Made by a program: the position numbers and the translations under genes. The notes under the pieces are model-generated. The model was not told the origin of the DNA. It saw only the letters and a program-made list of their open reading frames with translations, and made no database searches. This document shows positions 23,954-34,550 of a stretch of 64,000 bases of DNA, one piece after another. The number at the start of each line of letters is the position of its first letter. Positions within the stretch are counted from its first letter, which is position 1. Source of the DNA: Gnetum montanum. Its lineage: Eukaryota; Streptophyta; Gnetopsida; Gnetales; Gnetaceae. The stretch is taken from the NCBI GenBank assembly GCA_015680685.1, contig MNCI01003938.1, forward strand, positions 442,110 to 506,109, in the 5' to 3' direction.

Positions 23954-24726
23954 TATGGATCAATAGCACCCAAGAGTAGGGTGAGTAGGGTAAACTAGAA
24001 TTCTTAAGATGAAAGGATGCATTCTCTTGAGAAAAAAATATTAGATCTAAATCTCATGTCATAAAATATCTTAAATCTAAATGAAATAAGTGCATGCATG
24101 AAATCATATTGAGAAATGACTCAAAGGAATGAAGCAAAATATGCATGAAAAAGAAAAAATAACATGGAAGGAACATATTAGATTTATAGTGGTTTGGCTA
24201 TACCTACTCCACTTATAAGGGTTCTTTAATTATCATCACTTCCCTAGTTCTCTTTTTGCATATCTACTTTTCTAAAGTTTCATGTGTTGGTTTCTAGATT
24301 ACCAATCCCCTAATAAAATAAGGGTTTTTATGGATAATATCCAAAACCAAAAGCAATAAAAGGAATTAGGGTTTAGATGTGTAAAATAGAGATATCTTTG
24401 AGAGAAAAATACATCCAATAAGAAAAGCTCATAACTTTCATAAGGAAAGGAGATGAATAAATCTTACAAGGCTCTCATAAGTTGAATCTTGAAGTAGGGT
24501 CTTGTCATATTTGCCAGGGACTCTTCACAAGTATTCTTCTTTTCATCTTCAATGAAACTAGCATCTTGAGGCTAGGGCTAGATTTTCTTTTATAGCCTTA
24601 TATTTTAAAACGGATACATAATGGTTAAAGTTTTTCTAATCCTATATTGCTCTAGTCAACTACATCATAAAGTAATCTAAATTCATGATGGCCTAGACTG
24701 ATTAGCACTTGTAATCCATTAGGTCA
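23954..24726 (-). repeat. Element C 3' LTR (left copy)
   Basis: It is homologous along its length to 55591-56417. Shared blocks include AATAGCACCC/GATAGCACCC at the left end, ATTTATAGTGGTTTGGC/AG, CCTACTCCACT-ATAAGG, and GTAATCCATTAGGTCA/ATAATCCATTGAGTCA at the right end. In minus orientation it starts TGAC and should end CA; its first plus-strand bases are TATGG where the other copy has TGTGG, a transition. Confidence 0.8.
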
Positions 24727-24939
24727 ACCATGTGTGTGTGTGCGTGTGTAGAAATATAAAATCCTAGTGAAGGCTTAAGAACTAGTAACCTAAAATGCAT
24801 GAAGGATATACAAAAATTCCAATAAATAAAAGATGCTTCGACATGTTTAATAGAAGTGTGTGTGTGTGTGTGTGTTCAATCTACCATGGGTCTAGCAAAA
24901 TGGATTAAGCATTTAAAAAAATGATATAAGCAAAAAAAA

Positions 24940-24998
<59 letters not shown>

Positions 24999-25190
24999 CA
25001 ATATAGAAGCCTAGTGGAGGCTTAAGAACTACTGATCTAAAAGGCATGAAGGATATAAGAAAATTCCAATAAATAAAAGATGCTTGGACATGTTTAATAG
25101 AAGTGTGTGTATGTGTGTGTGTGTTCAATCTACCATGGGTCTAAAAAAATGGATTAACGATTGAAAAAATGATATAAGCAAACAAATTAG
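24727..25190. repeat. Tandem duplication of about 245 bp with (TG)n tracts
   Basis: Two diverged copies (about 24728-24941 and 24942-25190) share blocks such as CTAGTGAAGGCTTAAGAACT / CTAGTGGAGGCTTAAGAACT and TTCAATCTACCATGGGTCTA. Each unit contains TG microsatellites: 24730-24749 and 24856-24875 in the first, 24942-24997 (about 28 repeats) and 25103-25124 in the second. The block lies between the envelope-like ORF and the 3' LTR of C, where the polypurine tract should be; no clear tract remains. Confidence 0.85.
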
Positions 25191-25194
25191 TCCT

Positions 25195-26180
25195 CCTCCT
25201 CTACACACTCAGAGCCTAAAGCACTACCTTATTTTTCTTCTTCAACTGCTACCAAGTCATCTTTCTTTATATCCTTAGCACCTAAATCACCACTAGTAAT
25301 TGATCCACCTATAGTATCACCTAATGCATCATTTGAATCTATCAAATCTAAAACATCTAAGAGAACTACTAGGTTCTTTGAGATCTCATACTCAACAAGG
25401 TCCTTGGCCTTCACCTAGATTACATGAAATTTTTATGTTTATTTCACTTATGCTCTATTTTCATTAGATAATTAATGGTCTTTACAACCTAGGACAAGAA
25501 ATCTAATATAAGTTTCCACTATCTCTTCTTCTGTTTTAGCCTTGAAAGCATAGGCTAAGGTATTAAATCCAAAGGAGAAGAGCTTAATGTGATCAATAGT
25601 GCCCAAGTTAATAAAATTATCTACAACCTCAAATAGCTCATTTCCTAGAATTGGAACATTATTATCCAAGAGAATCCTGGTCACCAACATACCAAATAAA
25701 AGGGATTGAGAAAAGTAACATTTTCCATGCTAAAGTATTCACCAAATAATGTACTACAGGTCATTCACCATCACCTTCATTTCCATGTAATACAAGACAT
25801 AGGTCAAAGTTGCAACAACATCATCATAATTCTCTTTATTAGACAAGAAATTAATTGATAAAATATGTGCAATAAGATGAAATTGGAAAAGAAAATCTTT
25901 ATACTTGATCACATATTCCCACTAGATGTCCTTTCCACAACATACTTTGATAACTTTGGGTTTACTAGCAGCACTTTCAAGATTTTCTATACTCTTTGGG
26001 GTTTTGAAATTACCAATAACAAGCATTACAAGAAGACTAGCAATAAAAGCATTAGATACAATAACAAATTTTCGAAACGCAAAAGTAGAAAAATTCAAGA
26101 AATTCTTTAAGGCTCTTATGTTACAATAAAAATATCTAAAAATTTTGGAATAAATGAGATTATTACAATGCAAGAAAGAG
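25195..26180 (-). pseudogene. Element C envelope-like ORF
   Basis: Read on the minus strand, about 330 codons show the pattern of the envelope-like or plant transposon-protein family found downstream of copia pol. From 26000 leftward comes KVIKVCCGKDI-stop-WEYVIKY, then KDFLFQFHLIAHILSINFLS, ATLTYVLYYMEMKVMVNDL, and GMLVTRILLDNNVPILGNEL followed by HIKLFSFGFNT. The YGM(L/F)LTR.F...GV.L box is the most diagnostic part. The C-terminus (25229-25414) is acidic (VLDLIDSNDALGD, KDDLVAVEEEK). The role of such proteins is not established. A few stops separate otherwise long open segments. Confidence 0.6.
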
Positions 26181-26929
26181 TCCTAGTGCTGAGAGCAAAA
26201 CTTCCTTTCTTAGTTCATAACATGCTAGAGCTTCTCAAGTGTATTCTTCCTTTTAGTCACAACCACTTTGTTGGAGAAAACTTGTCATCTTCTCATAGCA
26301 TCATCATCTCTGAAAAGTTCAATGTCATTATTGTTACCTTCATACTTACCATGTATGCCAAGCTTAGATTTGAACATGGTTTCTTTAGATATTAATGAGG
26401 AAGTAGATTTGCATTAAACAACCCTTAGATCTACACTAGAATGATGAGAACAATGTTAATAGATCTAGGGTTTGGTGTAATGGATCAAGGATTTAATGGT
26501 AGAAGAAAAAACAACAAAATAAGATAGAATCTAAGGAGAGTTTTTTAAAAAAATATAAAAAACTAGAATCTAATTAACTAAATAGTAAATGCAACCAACC
26601 TATAATAGATTTTTAAAAATAGTTTAGAATCCTCGACTGTAATATTTAAGTAACTAAGTAATGACAAGTCAAAATATTTAATATCTAATTAACTAAATTA
26701 AAGTGGTAAACTACACCATGAAAGAATTTATTTTTAAAATTTTGTTGATATACAGTCTAGTCAATCTAGTATATCAAGTCAACTACATGGAGGATCAATA
26801 GGACTCACATGATGAAACAATGAGGTTTAATAGAACATAATGATAGACCATAGATCTATGCTAAGAACAACCTATAAATGATCCTCAACCCACACAATTT
26901 TGACCATAAGTAAGTTAAGGTAATTATGA
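26181..26929. other. Element C linker between RNase H and envelope-like ORF
   Basis: Very AT-rich sequence. I see no conserved domain. A short open frame on the plus strand (26168-26395) is antisense to the element and has no recognisable motif. Confidence 0.4.
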
Positions 26930-28033
26930 ATTTGATTTAGTTAGAATATTGTTCAATTCCCAACCTTGTTGAATGCTATGTAATTATTTTGCTAGTAGCA
27001 AATTAGTCATAATGTCAACTAGTTACTCTTGTATCTTTACATACTAAATGATCAATTTCTTTTGCATCTATTCTCTAACAAAGTGATGTAAGATCTCAAG
27101 GTGTTTTATCCATGAGTAATGGATTGGATTCTTTGTGATATTAATGGTACTAAACCTAACACAAAACATCATAATGCTTAACTAAATTCTTTTATAATCC
27201 TCCAAGGTTTAATTAATTCATATTAACTAAGCACAACTGCTACCCAAAATGATGTATTAAGCTTCAGTAATTAAAATGAAGGCTAAGCATTTTTTTCTTA
27301 TCCAACTAACATAATAATTTTCCAAGAAATAGAAACTCCTAGTACTCTTACTAAACCTTCCCAATCTCTATCAATATACCAAACAAGATTAAGGCATGTG
27401 TCAATTTGAAGCTAAAGGTTATGCTACCTAGTATCCTTGATGTAGCTAAAAATATGTTTTATGTTAGTCAAGTATAATATCTTAGGATTAGATTAATAAC
27501 AAGCACAAATGTAAACACTTATCATGATATCAGATCTACTTGTTATGAGGTACAAGAGATTACTAATCATACCTCAGTATAGTTTTTCATCAATGCTTTT
27601 ACCTTGTTCATTTTTTCATACTTTAAGTTGGAAGTTCATTGGTATGTTGATATCCTTACAACCTATTATATTAAAATTTTTTAGCATGTCTTTGACATAC
27701 TTCTCTTCTTAGATGAAGATTTCTTTAATATTTTAGATAATTTGTAAACCATAAAAGAATGTGAATTCACACACTAGGCTCATTTCAAATCCACTTTTCA
27801 TGAGCAATTCAAACTTCTTACATAAGGACTCATTAGAAACATTAATGATAATGTCATTAATATATATTTACATGATTAAAATATCACAATTTGTTTAAAA
27901 AAATAAATTTGCATCTACTGAATATTTTTCAAACCCATTCTAAAGAAGGTAGGAGATTAATCACTTATACCAAGCATTAGGAGCTTGTTTGAATCCATAA
28001 ATAAATTTCTTTAGTCTATAAATGTGGCCTAAA
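26930..28033 (-). pseudogene. Element C RT C-terminal half and RNase H
   Basis: At the right end the minus strand reads HIYRLKKFIYGFKQAPNAW, the copia hallmark (V)YKLKKALYGLKQAPRAW. Leftward follow NDIIINVSNESLCKKFELLM with SGFEMSLVCEFTFFYGLQI, which correspond to the YVDDI....N..L...F...M...FEMS..GEL.FFLG.Q segment; the YVDD itself is damaged. RNase H motifs WYIDRDWEGL and SISWK appear near 27330-27400. The RT frame is interrupted at 28034-28038 by the insertion of B. Confidence 0.8.
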
Positions 28034-28038
28034 AAGTA
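28034..28038. other. Target-site duplication of B, left copy (AAGTA)
   Basis: AAGTA directly precedes the first base of element B. The identical pentamer is at 34014-34018 after its last base, as expected for a single integrase-mediated insertion. Confidence 0.88.
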
Positions 28039-28990
28039 TGAGGACCAAGGGCTTAGAAGGGGGGTTAAATAATTTTTACCAATTCAAAAAACCAAGACAA
28101 CCAAAACTACACATAAATTTACACAGTTCCCCAACTTAGGTACTTCCACACTCAGAGGGTAGTATCCTTGAACACCTTCAAACTTTGTTTCTACCAAAAT
28201 ATGGTTTTAAGAACACCACAAACTTTACAAAGTTTAAGCTCCAAAAGGAGTGTTTTCTCTTAAGAAACACACTCAATCCCACAAGGTTCCAACAAGCTCA
28301 AAATGTGATTTCAAGAATTTCACAACCTTTTCAATGACATAAGTGCCACACAAAGTGTTTTCTCTTAAGAACCACACTCAACCCCACAAGGTCCTGACAA
28401 GCTCAACGAATGCCTTCCCACAAGAAGCACATCAACATTCTAGGTCTTACAAAGTGAAGAAATAGAACCAATGAGTGAATGTAACTACACTTTATAAATT
28501 TTTTTTCTTTGAGAATCTCACAATACAAAATACAACTTGTAAAAGATAGAGAATTAAAGGACAAACCAATTTACACAATGTATACAATGAAGGAATATTT
28601 GTATGAACAGTGCTTGTACTTTTTCAAAAGATATTATTTCTCTTATAGCCTCTATCCTTGTCAAATAACTATTGTGATTCATGAAAAGGCTAGAAAATAA
28701 CTAGTCAGGACACCCTATTCAAGCTTGGAATGTCTCACTATACTCCTATTTCATGCAAGTGGGACATCCTACTAGAAATTGGGATGCCTCACATGGGACA
28801 TTCCAGCTAAAAGATCTTAAGTATAATTGGGATATGTACTATTTTTGTGGAATGTCAAGTCTGAAGCTTGAGCTCTATCACTAGGATGTTTGCTAATCTT
28901 TTCGAACATCTGGGTAGATACTAAAATACCTTCTTCTAGCCTTTGTGCATCCTTGACATCTTTCAGCTTTGTATTCTAGTTGACACTTTG
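28039..28990 (-). repeat. Element B 3' LTR (left copy), right boundary uncertain
   Basis: It starts TGAGGACCAAGGGCTTAGAA, matching TGAGGATCATAGAACTTAGAA at 32673, and shares the ACA(C/T)AGTTCCCCAACTT-GGTA block and the CCCACAAGGT-CTGACAAGCTC / CCCATAAGGTCGTGACAAGCTT block. Beyond about 28480 the match weakens, although TTCTTATAG(C/T)CTC and ATTGGGATG boxes remain in order. I could not find the expected internal end, so 28990 is an estimate. Confidence 0.6.
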
Positions 28991-29149
28991 TCATCTCATA
29001 TTTATAACTCACCTATCGTCTTGGTCTCCATTGGGATGAGTTCATAAAATACTCTCCATAGCTTTCTACTTGAATGATCTAGGAGCATCACCCTAAAGTG
29101 GAACACTTGGTACAGGCTACTGCCCCTAGACAGGTACTTGTGGTGCAAC

Positions 29150-30297
29150 TAACTCATCTGAATTTGATGCATTTTCCAATTCATAGGCCCAACAAGGTCC
29201 ATCTACCATGGAATGTCTCAATGAAGTAGGAATATCCTCCTCACTATCAGAAAGAGGAGTGGTGATCTCCTCAAACTGCTACCCATCATAAGGAAGAGGT
29301 ACTCTAGCAACATCCATTCTCTTATGCAAGTAAGAGAGATTCCTACCAGTCATCCCAAAATTATGAGAAATTGGTTTTAAGAGCTTCTTCAGGGAATATC
29401 TCATCTGCTCACCAATAAATTTGGACCTTCTCAACTAAGGAGAGGCCCTGGATGATGATTTTTCTTGCTTCTTATATGAAGGAGGTTGCTTGGTGTTGGG
29501 TCCTACTTCATCTACATGTGAGGAACTCCTCTTCTGTGCATACTCCCTAAGGCTTCTCTTACCTTTAAGCAAAGGCATCTCTAAAATGGAAACACCTCTT
29601 TGATGGATCAATAGGTTGATAAGATGAGGGTGTCCAAAGATCCTCTCTTTGGTGAACATGATCAACATGTCACATCATAGAGTATGGCCCAAGTAAAGTG
29701 GTTGTCCTATAAGTGGGTAGTAGAGAACAAAATCTTGTGGTGGTAACACATAGTTATAGCTTTCCCCTTTTACAATAATGTTATAACTTATGGTGGAAGC
29801 ATCTAGAAACATCTTGTTCCTATAAACTCTACCTCTACCAAATGACATGGAATCTTCAAACAAGACATCACAAAACTCATCATGTATGACAAGAATTATA
29901 CCATTCAAAAACATATCATTCATAGAATAAATGGCAACCTAAAATACATCCAGACTATAAATCCCAAGAAGTGCATTCACAACTTGGCAAGACACATCAA
30001 TTACAATACCCCCAACCATAGAAGTAAATGCCCCAATAGTAGCATCAATAATAACAATATTACAAAAGAATTCTCTAATAATAACTTCAAGAACCAAAAA
30101 ATCCATAGTAATGAAAGCAACCCAATTCAAAACTTGAAAATAACTCATCAAAGCTTGATGCATATGCAGAGGAAAGGACAAAGAATGCTCAGAAATGATA
30201 TTAATAGTTTGAGTTACCTCAAACTGGTGCTAGGCATTAATAGAATTGAACTGGGGGATTGAACTGGGGGATGTATGGAGCGCCCCCCCCCCGCCCG

Positions 30298-30357
<60 letters not shown>

Positions 30358-30409
30358 TTGACTTCTTCCTTGGTAGAAACATTGATGTTCTAACCTTCTT
30401 GTGGGCCAT
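29150..30409 (-). pseudogene. Element B envelope-like ORF
   Basis: The minus-strand ATG at 30409 starts MAHKKVRTSMFLPRKKSR, then passes into a long glycine stretch coded by the homopolymer. Downstream segments open over 30181-29435 include VVNALLGIYSLDVF, SFGRGRVYRNKMFLDAST, FVLYYPLIGQPLYLGHTL and ERIFGHPHLINLLIHQRGVS, then a basic Ser/Lys-rich tail. The order I.G.P..LG......M.........(P/H)P.LI..L....GV is that of the plant envelope-like family. Only a few stops interrupt it. A tandem duplication of ATTGAACTGGGGG (30245-30270) sits beside the C-run. Confidence 0.58.
30283..30357. repeat. 75-base C-rich homopolymer
   Basis: Nearly pure C on the plus strand with two interspersed G. The minus-strand G run would form G-quadruplexes. 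A real genomic tract of this purity and length is unusual in this AT-rich setting; an inflated consensus at a shorter run is likely. It lies inside the start of the B envelope-like frame. Confidence 0.9.
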
Positions 30410-31083
30410 TTTTGCTCAAATCAGTGTCACTAGTGGAGCCCTAGTCATCTCTGTGGGGTCATCTTCACAAAATAAAGACAAAAATAAGGGTTTAAAAATA
30501 TATAATCACAGAAAATGAGGGTTTTTTAATGAGAAAAAATATGTATTCTTTGGAAGAAATACATCTCATTCATGCCTATTACTAAGACTAGATATCTCTT
30601 TTTGAAAGTAGACATCTTTGCTACATTGAAGGAACTAACAAGAAGACATCTTATTTTAGGAGTAGACACCTCCTTTTGGAGAAGATGTCTCCTTTGGAAG
30701 AGGCTCAATAGGATGGGATTTAGGAATGGCTGCCAAGGATTATAGTATTAAAATATACAAAAAATGAATCAAAGACTTACATTTCTTGCTAAGGAGAATG
30801 AAGGTGCCTCGAATGCTAGAGAATGAAATTCCTCTTTCAAGGTTTCTCTTCTTACACAGACTTCTTCAATATTCAAGGCTTGGCTCCCTCTCATGAATTT
30901 TTTGGAGAGAGTCTCCTCATTTCCCCATTCCTTCCTTTTGACTCTACATTCTTTCTTAACCTCCTTGTCCTTTTGACTTGTGCAATTTTTCCTATGGTCC
31001 TGCATACTTTCCTTTCTTGATGCATTTTGGTAAGACCAAGGAGTCTTTTGATATGACTAGATATTCATATGATAAAATTTTAA
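30410..31083 (-). other. Element B segment between gag and envelope-like ORF
   Basis: About 670 bases where protease, integrase and RT would begin in a complete element. A 78-codon open frame on the minus strand (30769-31005) is Lys/Glu-rich and hydrophilic with no retropepsin or integrase motif. I take it as the C-terminal tail of gag or non-coding linker. Confidence 0.45.
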
Positions 31084-32610
31084 ATTGCACTCCCATTTCT
31101 TTTGCCCAAATTTATGATAGTAATAACATCTCACCTTTCTATTGTAGTTAAAGTAATCATACCTTGGAGTTGCTCTTGGTTGACATGTAGTGTCTATTGA
31201 TTCTTCATTCTTTGGAATAACCTTAGGTTGAGATGGAGCTAGTGTAGATGATTCATCTTGTGTACACCATTCCAACCCACTCTTATCATGTGGACTTCTT
31301 CCTTGTCCTAAGACCATCCTTAGGGACTCTTTCCCTTTAACCAACCCTTCATTCACAAGTTTTACATCTACAATCTCTTCCTTCATTTGCTCATAGGACT
31401 TGGTTAGTTTTTTATTCTTAATCCTAAGGTCTAAGACTTCTTTTTTGAGGTTTAAAATATTTTAATTTAAGGAAGAAATGTCTTGATCCTTAATTTTTAC
31501 TTGTTTACTTAATTTTTTACAAATATTTTGAAAAGATAAAAGTTCATACCTTTGTTCTTCATTTTTGAATTCATCATTTGAGTTGCCAACTTCATCATCA
31601 ATGAAAGCCATGAAAATGAGATGTGAATATTTTGTGACCTTATCTACCTCTTCTTCACTTTGTTCTCCATCATCCCAATGTGTGTAGAAGTTGGTCTTTT
31701 TCAATTCCATATAGTTTATGTTCCTCCTTTGCCACCTACCATTACTAGGACATTTGGAGGCCACATGGCCTCTTCCACCACAAACCCAACATTCTATAGA
31801 AGAATAATCAAAACTAGAACTAGAACATGACCTCCTTTCTTACTTTTTAATTAATTAGATCTTTTTTATTAGAGCTCTTATTCATTTTTACCATAATTCT
31901 CTGCAACATTCTTGAGAGAAGAGCTATTTCTTCTACACTACCCTCATCTTGCTCATTAGGTTCCTTTTCCTTAGAGGTAAATTTTAGAGCAATGGATTTT
32001 TCTTTAATTTCCCCTTTGCTTATGAGGTTCATTTCACAAGTAATAAGAGCACTTTGAAGATCTTCAAATTGTAGAACTAAGAAATCTCTAATTTCCTCCA
32101 TGGTAGTAACCTTCAATCTAAACTTTGGCTTGAGAGTTCTAATCATCTTTATTATGACATCACTTCTAGGAAAATCTTTATAAGTACCTCTAATAGCCAC
32201 AAAAGCTCATTTTCTCTAGATAAATGATCTTTTATTTTCTTACCTTCTATCATTTTGAGCTTATCATACTCACTTTGAAAGACTAAAAGTTTAGGTTTCT
32301 TACCTATTGAAGTTCCCTCATAGGTAGTCTCTAAATTTTCCTAAATTTCTTTGGCCATTTTACATCGATCTACTTTATTAAATTCAGATGTATTCAAAGC
32401 ATAATATAAAATAATTTTTTCTTCTTTTTCTTCTTGCATCCATTTACTTTAGGGCTTGATGACTTTTGTTGTACTGTCAATGGACAATGTGTAGCCTTCA
32501 ACAATGGACTCCCATACTTCAAACTCCATGGACTCAATGAGGCCTTGCATTCTTGCCTTCTAATAGGTAAAGTCAAACCCATCAAACATCAATGGTTTTG
32601 TATAAGATGT
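31084..32610 (-). pseudogene. Element B gag (UBN2 type) with two zinc knuckles
   Basis: From about 32600 leftward: KPLMFDGFDFTY-stop-KARMQGL, IESMEFEVWESIVEGY, KEEKIILYYALNTSEFNKVD and CKMAKEI, the N-terminal copia gag pattern (FDG.NF.YWK.RM). The open segment 31847-32200 contains SDVIIKMIRTLKPKFRLKVT and ALITCEMNLISKGE, the helical core. A CCHC knuckle, CWVCGGRGHVASKC, lies at 31750-31791. A second, damaged knuckle, CYYYHKFGQKKWEC, lies at 31089-31130 (one Cys became Tyr and His became Gln). The second knuckle normally stands just before protease in Sireviruses, so the gag is complete. Confidence 0.8.
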
Positions 32611-32658
32611 TTCCTCTATATTTCACTCTTTGGATTGATGATGAACAAAGAGTACCAG

Positions 32659-32670
32659 GCTTCAATACCA
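32659..32670 (-). other. Element B primer-binding site, initiator tRNA-Met type
   Basis: On the minus strand TGGTATTGAAGC lies two bases inside the 5' LTR. It matches TGGTATCAGAGC, the complement of plant initiator tRNA-Met, except for three transitions. Element C has the identical 12 bases at 55577-55588. Confidence 0.75.
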
Positions 32671-32672
32671 CT

Positions 32673-34013
32673 TGAGGATCATAGAACTTAGAAGGAGGGG
32701 ATGAATAAGTTCTCCAAAAAAATTAATAGCCATAAAAACCACACTCAATATTTACATAGTTCCCCAACTTGGGTATCTCCATACTCAGAGGTAGAATCCT
32801 TGCTCACCTCTAGATTTTGTTTCTCAAAAATGTGGTTTGAAGGGCACGACACCCTGTATAAGCTCTAAGCTCTACTCTAGAGTTTTTCATTGTTATGAAA
32901 CAACTAAACCCCATAAGGTCGTGACAAGCTTAGAATGTTCTTTCAAGGATCCCACAACCTATACAAATTGAGCATTAACCTTTGCTCTAGAGTGTTTTGA
33001 TGCCACAAAAATACTCAATCCCATAAGATCTTAAAAAGCTCAATGATAATTCCTTATCGCAAGAAGTGCATCAACCCTAGTGGGGCAAGAAGAGAGCAAA
33101 AAAAAAGCACAAGAAAAGAATGTAACTTAAATTACAAGTCCTTGTACTTTGAAGCACAAATTACAATTAATCAAGCAAATGATTTTACAAATGAAGTACA
33201 CAAGTACAATTACAATTATTGCTTTGATAGTGATAATTTATGCACAACACTTGCACAATACCCAAGAAAATGAAGTTTTCTTATAGTCTCAAAGTTTCTA
33301 AAATCACCCCTGAAATTGTGCAATGGCTATCTAATGGGTAGTATAGACATATCCTTCAAGATTGGGATGTCTCTTTGAAAATGACTTCAATTCTAGGAAG
33401 ACATCTTTGCTAGATTTGGGATGTTTCTATGGAGACATATTCTCTTAAAAGGATATGTCTTCTTTTTTTTAAGAGACTTCTTCTTTGAATGATCCTCACT
33501 TTGGCCAAGAAATCTTCTACTTCTTGGATATGTCTTCTCAGCTCTTGAACTTTAATTCCTTAGGCTTCCTCTTGATCACTTGAGCATCTCCATTTGGCTT
33601 GTAGTCCTCATACTCATCCATGCTCCCTTGAGTCCTTGTATTCTTCACTTTAACATCTTCATATTTATCCATACTCCCTTGAATCTCCATATTGACATCT
33701 CTTTGTATATGTCATTTGTTGGGATCTCATTCATCCCCTACAAAATCATCACACTTCACACAATTCTATGTTCTCCATTTTCCTCAAGGTTTTGACATAC
33801 CAAAAGGTTAACAAGTTGTACATCTTAACTTTCATCTTGGTCTAAACTTGATCTTTTATCCTAAATATTGTCTTGACATCATCTAAGATCTTATCTTCAT
33901 CTCACAATACTCCTATCATCTTGTTCCTATCTTTCCTAGTCCTCCAAGATCCCAACAAGCACATTTTCCACATTCTCCATTTTCCAAGGTTTTGACATAC
34001 TAAAAGGTCAACA
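32673..34013 (-). repeat. Element B 5' LTR (right copy)
   Basis: 1341 bases, plus-strand start TGAGGATC and end GGTCAACA, giving TG...CA termini in either orientation. It contains an internal duplication: the block TTTTCC(TC)AAGGTTTTGACATAC(C/T)-AAAAGGT(T/C)AACAA occurs near 33778 and again at the end (33979-34013), about 200 bases apart. This may explain part of the length difference from the left LTR. Confidence 0.75.
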
Positions 34014-34018
34014 AAGTA
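34014..34018. other. Target-site duplication of B, right copy (AAGTA)
   Basis: Identical to 28034-28038. The RT text of element C resumes immediately after it. Confidence 0.88.
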
Positions 34019-34550
34019 TGGGTCAATGAATCCTAGTAGCTATTAAATATATTCTTCTTCTTGAATGCATCTATTGAGAAAAAAAATTAACATCAATTTG
34101 GTATACCTTGATGTCTATGTATGATGTAAAGTCTAGTAGAATTCTAATGGCTTCTAACCTTGCTCTAAGATCAAATATTTCATCATAGTTAATTTCTTCC
34201 TATTGATTGCAAACTTTTGTAACAATTTTAGCCTTGATTATAATCTCAATACATTTCTTATTTTACTTATTTTTGAATAAATTTCCATACCTAATTTTTT
34301 AAAACTAGTTTAATTCTTTAGTCATAGTCATTATCGATGATTCATCTTTAAGAGCTACTTTCGCATCCTTGGGTTCAACTTGGGATAGGAAGCATGTATA
34401 ACCATAAAATTCTTGATTTTTCCTTCTAGTCCTTATCTATCATTCATGTTGCCTATAACCAACTCATGTGGATGATTCTTTAGTTTCTTCAATTATTGAA
34501 AATTTTATGATGTTGTATCTTCTTGACTAGTTGAAGGTTCACTTTTCACT
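34019..34550 (-). pseudogene. Element C RT N-terminal half
   Basis: The minus strand from about 34210 leftward reads INYDEIFDLRARLEAIRILL then DFTSYIDIKVYQIDVNFF, the copia motif (I)DF.ETFAPVARLE(A)IR.LLA.A......YQMDVKSAFLNG. RRRIYLIATRIH at the left end corresponds to EEEVYV.QPPGF. The next motif in a normal RT, YKLKKALYGLKQAPRAW, is found 6 kb away at 28020, which proves the split by B. Confidence 0.8.

Larger units (their letters stand above)
28039..34013 (-). mobile_element. Element B: non-autonomous Sirevirus-like copia element (gag + envelope-like ORF, no pol)
   Basis: B is 5975 bp, inserted in the RT of C with a perfect AAGTA duplication. In minus orientation it has a 5' LTR (32673-34013), a primer site complementary to initiator tRNA-Met, a complete UBN2-type gag with two zinc knuckles, then an envelope-like ORF, and the 3' LTR from 28039. 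Nothing between the second knuckle (31084) and the envelope-like start (30409) resembles protease, integrase or RT. It must have moved using enzymes of a relative. The two LTRs share clear homology in their first half but diverge strongly afterwards. Confidence 0.75.

Noticed and set aside
24913-25128. Minus-strand ORF with a long His-Thr repeat.
   Set aside because: It is only the translation of the (TG)n microsatellite.
30246-30518. Plus-strand ORF with a long proline run.
   Set aside because: It is the translation of the C homopolymer, antisense to the envelope-like frame of B.
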